From contig DATNGG010000123.1 in the NCBI GenBank assembly GCA_035605975.1, positions 1-64,000 of the forward strand: a DNA stretch of 64,000 nt, written 5' to 3'. The position numbers and the translations under genes are program-made. The DNA comes from CAIKMD01 sp035605975 (GTDB lineage Bacteria > Pseudomonadota > Alphaproteobacteria > ATCC43930 > CGMCC-115725). This document shows positions 58,308 to 64,000 of the stretch, in pieces. Within the stretch, counting starts at the first letter, position 1; every line of letters begins with the position of its first letter. The notes beneath the pieces were generated by a model. That model had not been told where the DNA came from. It ran no database searches and worked only from the letters and a program-made list of their open reading frames with translations.

Positions 58308-59273
58308 ATGTCTCGCCCGGTTGATCTGACGAACCCGATTTTCACCGACATTGATGCCGCCCGTACGCATTTTGAGGGCATCCGTTGGCCGAACGGCCCC
58401 TATTGCCCATATTGCGGCGTGACGGGTGATCGCGTGGCGGTGTTGGGCGGCGGATCGATGGGGCCGGGCTGGTACCATTGCAAGGATTGCCGGAAAAAGT
58501 TCACGGCGGCAGTCGGCACGATCTACGAGCGGTCGCATATCCCACTGACGAAGTGGTTCCTCGCCACGCACCTTATGTGCGCGAGCAAGAAGGCAATGAG
58601 CGCGCACCAGCTCGGGCGCATGCTTGGCCTGCCGTATAAGACGGCATGGTTCATGGCGCATCGTATTCGCGAAGGTATGCGCGATATGAACCCCACCCCG
58701 ATGGGCGGCGAAGGCAAGACGGTCGAGATTGACGAAACTTACGTAGGCGGACGGCAGAAGAACCGCCACGCGTCTAAGCGTGGGCCGAAGGGACGCGGCC
58801 CGATGGTCGATAAGGAACCCGTTTTTGCGCTTGTGGAGCGCGCCGGTCGTGTCCGCTCGCATCACGTTGCGGAAGTGAACGGCGCTAATCTTCGCGAGAT
58901 CGTCCGCGCAAACCTTGCGGGCAAGACCGTGATCTACTCTGACGAAAACCACACGACGCAGTACGCTGCGCGCGGCTTTCAGACTGAGGCGGTCAACCAC
59001 TCGATTGGCGAGTACGTCCGCGGCGACGCGCATACGAACACGATTGAGTCCTATTTTGCGACGTTCAAGCGCGGCGTGATGGGCACATATCACCATATCT
59101 CACAGCAGCACCTGAAACGGTACCTCTGCGAATTCGACTTTCGGTATAACGAGCGCACGGCGCTTGACGTTACCGACTCTGAACGCGCGACCAAGGCGGT
59201 CAAGGGCGTCATTGGGAAGCGGTTGACGTATCAATGTGGCGCTAACAGCGGACAAACCGAAACCTCACACTAA
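58308..59273 (+). CDS. IS1595-family transposase
   Basis: A 321-residue DDE-type transposase (ISXO2-like). The N-terminal zinc ribbon has C33-PYC36 and C58-KDC61, and is followed by a helix-turn-helix-like SAHQLGRMLGLPYKTAWFMA. Catalytic residues are in TVEIDETYVGG (D142), VIYSDENHTTQYA (D212) and HTNTIESYFATFKRGVMG (E247, preceded by the H/N typical of the family), and the closing motif GTYHHISQQHLKRYLCEFDF is present. All key residues look intact, so the enzyme may be active. AAGGAG lies about nine bases before the ATG. Its TAA stop interlocks with the TAG stop of the convergent small gene. Confidence 0.93.
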   Translation: MSRPVDLTNPIFTDIDAARTHFEGIRWPNGPYCPYCGVTGDRVAVLGGGSMGPGWYHCKDCRKKFTAAVGTIYERSHIPLTKWFLATHLMCASKKAMSAHQLGRMLGLPYKTAWFMAHRIREGMRDMNPTPMGGEGKTVEIDETYVGGRQKNRHASKRGPKGRGPMVDKEPVFALVERAGRVRSHHVAEVNGANLREIVRANLAGKTVIYSDENHTTQYAARGFQTEAVNHSIGEYVRGDAHTNTIESYFATFKRGVMGTYHHISQQHLKRYLCEFDFRYNERTALDVTDSERATKAVKGVIGKRLTYQCGANSGQTETSH

Positions 59274-59452
59274 GCCTTCTGGCGAGCGGCGCGTTTCTTC
59301 GCGCCGTGATTCGCGCCAGTTGTCTTTGCCTTTCCCGGAGAAGAAGGTTTAGCGGCGCGACGATGCTGCGGCGGAGTGTTTGCCATTCGGCGAATCACTT
59401 CGTCGCGTCGTTTCGCTGCCTCGCCGTCAGAGAATTGGTCATCATCATTCAT
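59270..59452 (-). CDS. Small basic protein coupled to the DUF262-HNH gene
   Basis: A 60-residue protein. The N-terminal half is charged and helical (MNDDDQFSDGEAAKRRDEVI, RRMANTPPQHRR); the C-terminal half is a Lys/Ala/Pro-rich tail (KPSSPGKAKTTGANHGAKKR). Its ATG overlaps the stop of the DUF262-HNH gene by four bases (ATGA), so it is expressed from the same message. Its stop overlaps the transposase stop on the other strand. Small proteins with a similar F-S-x-x-E-x-x-RR start are, to my memory, common in alphaproteobacteria; the function is unknown. It might be a nucleic-acid-binding partner or an immunity factor. Confidence 0.6.
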   Translation of the reverse strand: MNDDDQFSDGEAAKRRDEVIRRMANTPPQHRRAAKPSSPGKAKTTGANHGAKKRAARQKA

Positions 59453-61032
59453 GCGGCAATCCGTTTGTATTTGTACGTTGAATTGCAATACCCATGAGCG
59501 ACGGCTGCATTTGCGGTCGTCGCTAAGCCGCCATCTTTCTTATCAGTAACGTGGTCGATAGAAATCGATTTCCCGTGAAGCATGCCGCCGCAAATTGAGC
59601 AGCGAATTGGATTTTCGAATAGCGCCTTTAGAAACGCCGCCGATTTAGTGTTTCTCCCGAATTGTCCGCTTTTTGCCTCAATCTGAATCCCGGCGAATAC
59701 GTATGAGAATTTTGGATCTGTGCGCAGAGACTCCACAGTCTCAGGCACATTCATGCCACCTTTTTGGCATGCGAAAATCTTGCGCAGCAATTCTACCATC
59801 GGTGTGACGCTTCGCACGCCCGCGCCAAACTTGTGAACTGTCCTACTAAGAAATTCCTTGTGTTCGATAAGGAATGTCTCGAAATTTTTTCTCACGCCGC
59901 AAAATGCGATCAGCTCGTTATTCTTTTCTAGCCATGTCAGAAACTCTGCGGTCGCGAGAAATGCAGACGGCTGGAATGCCCCGCCTCTCGTATAAAAATA
60001 CACAGCCGGATGCGGCCCAATGCTAACTGAACTTGGACCAGTGATCCGCTCCATTAGCTTTTCTACATTCTTGAGATATTGAACGGTCTGAGCACCATCT
60101 TTGTCAGCTAGGGCGCTTATAGCGGTTTCATCGAGTTTCGCCGCGTCAAACACGGTCACATGATTCGTGCTGTTCACAAGATCAAACACAAACGGCAGAG
60201 TGTTATATCCATGTCCTCCAACAGGCATATCGGCCGATTTATGCGGCTCGGATAGTGGGGGCAAGAAAAGACTGTCGTAGAGATTCTTCGCTAGCTGCTG
60301 AATGTCGGTTCTTACGGTGTCTTTGAACTCTTTCCAATATTCATGGCCTACGCCGCGGTTAATGATCGCCCTAGAAGCGATTGCGCTTGGCGAAGTGCGA
60401 GCCTTCAGAATTTTGATTTCTGTCTTGTCAAGTGGCGTCGCAACTTCATTGATCTTGAAAAAAGATTTTTCCGCTGCCTTCGCATTGTCCGCAGGAACCC
60501 ACTGCACATCTAGTGCGCGACTCCCTAGTCGTTTAATGCGCTCTCCTAGTAGCGGATCACTGATTGATTGGAGCTTCTGCGAAGCAACTTTGAAATCCGC
60601 ATAACTCCCAAGATCACCGTGTATCAATGATCGTGTTCGATCCGCGACCTTCTTCTGTTCGTCCGGCAAAAAAATGCCGGTAAATTTCTTTGTTGATTCT
60701 CCGTCGCCGTAATCATTGCGGACCCAAGCGAGTAGCGCACTCAGGCGATGCGCACCATCAATGACAAAAACATTCCCACCCGTTTGCCAAAGGATGATGG
60801 CCGGAATTAGCTCGCCATCTACAAAGGTTCTGATCAGATCATAGACCTTCGTCGGCGACCAATCTTTAGTCTCGCGCTGGAAGTCGGGTTTCTTGAGTGT
60901 GGGAATTAAAAAGCCCTGCTCAAGGTCGGTGATCGAAAGCCGGTTGATCGAAGAAAAATTTTGTCCCTGGGATTCTGCCGTAAAATCTGCACGCGGGATC
61001 ATCGCGTCGAGATTGACAACATTGATCGTCAT
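59449..61032 (-). CDS. DUF262-like protein with C-terminal HNH nuclease domain (transposon cargo)
   Basis: A 527-residue protein unrelated to transposition. The N-terminal part resembles the DUF262/ParB-like fold of GmrS-type restriction proteins: KPDFQRETKDWSPTKVYDLI (about 48-67), DGELIPAIILWQ and FVIDGAHRLSALLAW (about 89-103), where DGxHR replaces the usual DGQQR. The middle 200-470 has no recognised domain. The end is an HNH nuclease with C478-SIC481, SIDHV (D493, H494), H513 and C516-N517. The ATG at 61032 is preferred to an upstream in-frame start. It is AT-richer than neighbouring chromosomal genes. A DNA-cleaving defence protein is inferred, not shown. Confidence 0.72.
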   Translation of the reverse strand: MTINVVNLDAMIPRADFTAESQGQNFSSINRLSITDLEQGFLIPTLKKPDFQRETKDWSPTKVYDLIRTFVDGELIPAIILWQTGGNVFVIDGAHRLSALLAWVRNDYGDGESTKKFTGIFLPDEQKKVADRTRSLIHGDLGSYADFKVASQKLQSISDPLLGERIKRLGSRALDVQWVPADNAKAAEKSFFKINEVATPLDKTEIKILKARTSPSAIASRAIINRGVGHEYWKEFKDTVRTDIQQLAKNLYDSLFLPPLSEPHKSADMPVGGHGYNTLPFVFDLVNSTNHVTVFDAAKLDETAISALADKDGAQTVQYLKNVEKLMERITGPSSVSIGPHPAVYFYTRGGAFQPSAFLATAEFLTWLEKNNELIAFCGVRKNFETFLIEHKEFLSRTVHKFGAGVRSVTPMVELLRKIFACQKGGMNVPETVESLRTDPKFSYVFAGIQIEAKSGQFGRNTKSAAFLKALFENPIRCSICGGMLHGKSISIDHVTDKKDGGLATTANAAVAHGYCNSTYKYKRIAA

Positions 61033-61148
61033 TTCTGACCCCCGGTTGATTCCCAAGGGACCATAGTTGCACTGGAGGCGTGTCATGCGCCACCAGAAGA
61101 ACAAGATGTAGTAGAGCGCCGGCCTGTCAGGCCATATGGTACCTTAAT

Positions 61149-61173
61149 ACCACGTTCAGTTAAAGTGATACCC
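61149..61173 (-). repeat. Right terminal inverted repeat
   Basis: Read on the minus strand it is GGGTATCACTTTAACTGAAC followed by GTGG. TTTAAC within it and TACCAT 17 bases further in resemble a promoter for the DUF262-HNH gene, which would make the cargo self-sufficient. Confidence 0.85.
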
Positions 61174-61181
61174 TTTGTTTC
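61174..61181. repeat. Target-site duplication, right copy (TTTGTTTC)
   Basis: Exact direct repeat of 58234-58241, directly outside the right inverted repeat. Confidence 0.9.
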
Positions 61182-61314
61182 GTAATTCTAAGGTTCGCAC
61201 TTCACCCGCCGCGCAACCGCGTGACGCTTTTCGCGTACAGACGCTTTTTAGATGGCCCGCCGCTGCCTGGCGGTCAAGGCGGCGGCGCGAAAATGCCCCG
61301 CCCTCACCGCTTGA

Positions 61315-62280
61315 TCACAGGTCGAGCACCAGCCGCTCGGTCTTCGAGCCCGAGCAGCAGATCATCATCGTCTTGTTGGCCTTGCGCTCCGATTCGGTCA
61401 GCACCACGTCGCGGTGATCGGGGACGCCTTCCAGCACCTTGGTCTCGCAGGTCCCGCACACCCCCTCGAGGCAAGAGGACGGGACATCGAGGCCGGCATC
61501 GAGCAGGGTTTCGAGAATCGTTTTGCCCGGCGCGATCGTAAAGCTGCGCCCGGTCTTGGCGAGAACGACGGTGAAGCCGCCCTCGGCCGCGGGCGCCTCC
61601 TTGGGCGTGAAATACTCGACATGGATTTGGTCGCGCGGCCGGTCCTTGGTCGCCTCCTCGAAGGCCGCGAGCATCGGCAAGGGTCCGCAGCAATAGATAT
61701 GCGCTCGCGGGTCGGCTTTGGCCACCACCGCCGCGATATCGAGCATCTTGCCGCCAGGCTCGCCGTCGAAGTTGAAAGTGAGCTTTGCCCCCGGATGCGC
61801 GGCGACCGCAGCGATCGGCTCGCGGAATGCGGCTTCCTTGCGCGTGCGCACGCAATCGTAAAGCTCGAAGGGCCGGCCCAGCGCGATGAGGCGCTGGATC
61901 ATGCACCACAGCGGCGTGATGCCGATGCCGCCGGCGATGAAGAGCGAATGCGCCGCGTCCTCGGCGAGCGGAAAATTGTTGCGCGGGCCGGCGACCGGGA
62001 TCATCGCGCCGACGCGCAAACTGTCATGCACCCAGGTGGAGCCGCCGCGGCTCGCGCGGTCGCGCTGCACCGCGATCAGGTAGCGATGCCGCTCCGTTTG
62101 CGGATTGACGAGCGAGTAGGAGCGCACGACGCCGCTCGGCAAAAGCAAATCGATATGCGCCCCGGCCGTGAAGGGCGGCAACTCGGCGCCTTCGGGGTCG
62201 CGCAGCTCGTAGGAGTGAACGCCCTCGGCTTCCCAGGTGACGGCATGCACCCGCAGCCGGCGCTCGCTGTTCTCGGTCAT
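61315..62280 (-). CDS. PDR/VanB-family oxidoreductase (flavin and 2Fe-2S reductase)
   Basis: A 321-residue reductase of the phthalate dioxygenase reductase type, which passes electrons from NADH through flavin to a plant-type 2Fe-2S centre. It has a flavin domain with RSYSLVNPQTERHRYLIAVQ, SRGGSTWVHDSLRVGAMIPV and GPRNNFPL. The NAD domain has SLFIAGGIGITPLWCMIQ and HIYCCGPLPMLAAFEEA. The C-terminal ferredoxin has SSCLEGVCGTCETKVLEG and a late Cys (MICCSGS). No oxygenase component is adjacent; the next genes are an ABM-like protein and an M32 peptidase. The final residues are VLDL, as in relatives. Confidence 0.9.
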   Translation of the reverse strand: MTENSERRLRVHAVTWEAEGVHSYELRDPEGAELPPFTAGAHIDLLLPSGVVRSYSLVNPQTERHRYLIAVQRDRASRGGSTWVHDSLRVGAMIPVAGPRNNFPLAEDAAHSLFIAGGIGITPLWCMIQRLIALGRPFELYDCVRTRKEAAFREPIAAVAAHPGAKLTFNFDGEPGGKMLDIAAVVAKADPRAHIYCCGPLPMLAAFEEATKDRPRDQIHVEYFTPKEAPAAEGGFTVVLAKTGRSFTIAPGKTILETLLDAGLDVPSSCLEGVCGTCETKVLEGVPDHRDVVLTESERKANKTMMICCSGSKTERLVLDL

Positions 62281-62310
62281 GATGTGAAGTTGGTCCCGCT
62301 CAGCGCCGGT

Positions 62311-62619
62311 TCAATGCTTGTGAAAGCCCGCCAGCCGGGTCAGCCGGCGCACGCCGCGGCCGACGATCATATCCTTGGCGGCAGCGAAGAATTCCTGGAA
62401 ATGCGGCATCTTGCCATGCGCCTCGAACGCCGCCGCATCGGCATAGACCTCGTAGAGCGTGATTTTCGTCGGATCATCCGCCTGTTGCGTTACGTCGAAT
62501 TGCAGGCAGCCAGGCTCTTTCGCCACCGAGGCCTGCGCATTGGCGAGAATCAGCGGTACGAAAGCGGCAACGCTCTCGGGCTTCACCTGAAACTCGGCGA
62601 TAAGGACGAAATGGGCCAT
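62311..62619 (-). CDS. Antibiotic biosynthesis monooxygenase (ABM) domain protein
   Basis: A 102-residue ferredoxin-like alpha+beta barrel protein. AHFVLIAEFQVKPESVAAFV, EPGCLQFDVTQQADDPTKIT and YEVYADAAAFEAHGKMPHFQ fit the ABM/YgiN pattern. Family members are cofactor-free quinol or aromatic monooxygenases or act in stress response. Position next to a PDR-type reductase suggests a small oxidative pathway, but nothing fixes the substrate. GGAG-like GAAGGAGC lies about seven bases before the ATG. Confidence 0.86.
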   Translation of the reverse strand: MAHFVLIAEFQVKPESVAAFVPLILANAQASVAKEPGCLQFDVTQQADDPTKITLYEVYADAAAFEAHGKMPHFQEFFAAAKDMIVGRGVRRLTRLAGFHKH

Positions 62620-62645
62620 CGGGTTACGCTCCTTCTTGGCGAGAC

Positions 62646-64000
62646 TTAAGCGTTGAGATAGCGCGCCCGCAAGTGGCGCTCGAAGATCGCGGCATCGAGC
62701 GGCTTGCCGGTCGCCTGGGTGACGAGCTCGGCGCTCGAATAGCGTGAGGCCTTTTCGTGGACATTCGCGCGCAGCCAGGCGAAGAGCGGCGCGAATTCGC
62801 CCCGAGCGATGCCCGGCTCGATCGCCGGATCGGCGCGCTTCGCCGCATCGAAGAGTTGCGCCGCGGTCATCGCGCCGAGCGTGTAGGTCGGGAAATAGCC
62901 GAAGGCTCCGTCATACCAATGGATGTCCTGAAGGCAGCCCTCGCGGTCGTTCCGCGGTTCGATCCCGATGAGTGCGCGCATTCCGTCGCGCCATGCGCCG
63001 GGCAATTCCTCGAGCGGCAAATCGCCGGCGAGCAGCGCGCGCTCGAGCCGGTAGCGCAGGATCACATGGCCGGGATAGGTCACCTCGTCGGCATCGACGC
63101 GGATAAGGCTGCGCTCAACCCGCGTATCGAGCCGGTAGAGATTCTCGCCCTCCCATTCGGGCCCGCCGCGCCCGAAAGCGTCGCGCAGCAGCGGCGCCAT
63201 GAAATCATGGAAGGCGCGCGAGCGGCAGACCTGCATCTCGACGAGCAGCGATTGGCTTTCATGAATCCCCATGCCGCGCGCCTTGCCGACCGGCTGGCGC
63301 CGCCAAGCCTCGGGCAGGCCGCGCTCATAGAGCGCGTGGCCGGTCTCGTGCAGCACGCCCATCAGCGCGCGGCGGAAATCCCCCTCGTCATAGCGCGTCG
63401 TAATGCGCACATCGTCGGGCGTGCCGCCGCAGAACGGATGAAGGCTGATATCGAGCCGGCCGTGATTGAAATCGAAACCCAGCCGCTCCATCAGCTTCAC
63501 CGCGATGTCGCGCTGCGCGGCGATCGGAAAGGGGCCTTGCGGCGCCGCCGGCTTGGGGCGGCGCGCCTGCGCTTCGAGCGCGCCCTCGATAAGCCCCGGC
63601 AGCGATCGCGCCAACGGCTCGAACACGCGATCGATCGCCGCGGTCGAGCCGTCAGGCTCATATTGATCGAGCAGCGCATCGTAGGCCGAGCGGCCGAGCC
63701 GCTCCGCCTTCAATTGCGCGACCTCGCGCGTCAGATCGAGCAGGCGGCGCAAGGCCGGCAGCACCGCGGCGAAATCATTGTTGGGCCGCGCCTGGCGCCA
63801 GATCATCTCGCAGGCCGATGCGGCTTTGGAGGAGGCCTCGACCAAATCCGCCGGCACGGCGGCGTTGTGCAGCCAGGAGCGGCGCATCTCGCGCAGATTG
63901 GCGCGCTGCCACGGATCGAGATCGTTCTGCGTGTCGGCGCCGGCGAGAAGCTCCGGCATCGCCGCGTCAGTCACGATCTCATGACAGGCAAGCTTCAGCC
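62646..64000 (-). CDS. M32-family metallocarboxypeptidase (5' end cut by window)
   Basis: Zinc carboxypeptidase of the Taq type, 451 residues visible without a true start. The frame stays open to the window edge (it reads LKLACHEI before VTDAAMPELL), so the GTG at 63974 is internal and the N-terminus lies beyond 64000. The zinc motif HETGHALYE (HExxH) is followed by GIHESQSLLVEMQVCRS, which gives the third ligand Glu, and later by RVDADEVTYPGHVILRYRLE and IHWYDGAFGYFPTYTLGAMT, all family hallmarks. It is the first visible gene of the M32-ABM-reductase series, with a 26-base gap to the ABM gene. Confidence 0.93.
   Translation of the reverse strand, partial: LKLACHEIVTDAAMPELLAGADTQNDLDPWQRANLREMRRSWLHNAAVPADLVEASSKAASACEMIWRQARPNNDFAAVLPALRRLLDLTREVAQLKAERLGRSAYDALLDQYEPDGSTAAIDRVFEPLARSLPGLIEGALEAQARRPKPAAPQGPFPIAAQRDIAVKLMERLGFDFNHGRLDISLHPFCGGTPDDVRITTRYDEGDFRRALMGVLHETGHALYERGLPEAWRRQPVGKARGMGIHESQSLLVEMQVCRSRAFHDFMAPLLRDAFGRGGPEWEGENLYRLDTRVERSLIRVDADEVTYPGHVILRYRLERALLAGDLPLEELPGAWRDGMRALIGIEPRNDREGCLQDIHWYDGAFGYFPTYTLGAMTAAQLFDAAKRADPAIEPGIARGEFAPLFAWLRANVHEKASRYSSAELVTQATGKPLDAAIFERHLRARYLNA

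Larger units (their letters stand above)
58242..61173. mobile_element. Complete IS1595-family transposon with two passenger genes
   Basis: A 2932-bp element. Both ends start with GGG and share TATCACYTTRACTGAACGT (left 58248-58266, right 61170-61152 reversed), 17 of 19 positions identical; the left end has three extra bases (AAT) after GGG. An exact 8-bp duplication flanks it. It holds a transposase on the plus strand and, convergent, a DUF262-HNH gene and a small gene on the minus strand. The interior is visibly richer in A and T than the surrounding genes, most clearly in the passenger gene, indicating recent arrival. IS1595-family elements with passenger genes are known; this cargo combination I do not recognise. 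Confidence 0.9.

Noticed and set aside
1..64000. tRNA, rRNA, prophage or integrase-linked island
   Set aside because: No cloverleaf-like sequence, rRNA segment, phage structural gene or integrase was recognised; spacers are all short.

Overview
The window is a gene-dense, GC-rich (by eye) chromosomal segment from an alphaproteobacterium, most plausibly a member of or near the Rhodospirillales. Evidence for this: a PetP/PetR-type MarR-OmpR pair beside ilvE; a petA-petB-petC (Rieske, cytochrome b, cytochrome c1) operon next to trmL and hemF; prs-rplY-pth-ychF in order; UbiK, phasin, DUF1285 and DUF6111 type genes; an Mla-type lipid transporter with an auxiliary lipoprotein; and thrC followed by an M16 processing-type peptidase. 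Most of it is core housekeeping sequence. No rRNA, tRNA, CRISPR array or prophage was recognised, and no gene-free stretch exceeds 300 bases.

Layout. 1-4.1 kb: ilvE (cut by the window edge), the MarR/OmpR/histidine-kinase regulators and a phasin. 4.2-6.8 kb: TetR regulator, proC with a YbjN-like protein, and ubiK. 6.8-10.5 kb: the overlapping run hldD-lgt-midA-like-pgeF, with a leaderless-looking promoter in front of hldD. 10.5-15.7 kb: a lipoprotein, prs, rplY, pth, ychF and a dienelactone hydrolase. 15.8-18.6 kb: methionine salvage (mtnP-mtnA) and a decayed hydrolase gene. 18.6-22.8 kb: the bc1 complex and, divergently, trmL-hemF. 22.8-25.6 kb: a palindromic repeat array, a CCA-adding-type enzyme, DUF6111, a Nudix hydrolase and DUF1285. 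25.6-32.3 kb: a MoxR/DUF58/membrane-protein operon. 32.3-33.9 kb: psd-pssA. 33.9-35.3 kb: a luciferase-like oxidoreductase and a GIY-YIG gene framed by inverted palindromes. 35.3-41.3 kb: prfC, two tandem secreted paralogues, a flavin hydroxylase and small envelope proteins. 41.4-44.8 kb: the mlaE-mlaF-mlaD-lipoprotein operon. 44.9-49.9 kb: apt, a spermidine/putrescine-type ABC transporter and a lipoprotein. 50-58.1 kb: thrB-rnhA, a peroxiredoxin, a DsbD-like protein, algH (yqgE), and thrC-M16-GNAT. 61.3-64 kb: a Rieske-type flavin reductase, a small monooxygenase and an M32 carboxypeptidase that runs off the edge.

The clearest accessory DNA is a complete IS1595-family transposon at 58242-61173. 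It has near-matching terminal inverted repeats and an exact 8-bp target duplication (TTTGTTTC). Besides the transposase it carries two translationally coupled passenger genes on the opposite strand: a DUF262-like protein with a C-terminal HNH nuclease domain, and a small basic protein. This is a candidate transposon-borne restriction/defence cassette and the best lead in the window. Two smaller leads follow. One is a GIY-YIG nuclease gene enclosed by a perfect 29-bp inverted pair of REP-like palindromes. The other is a three-copy palindromic array in which the stem sequence changes but its pairing is kept.
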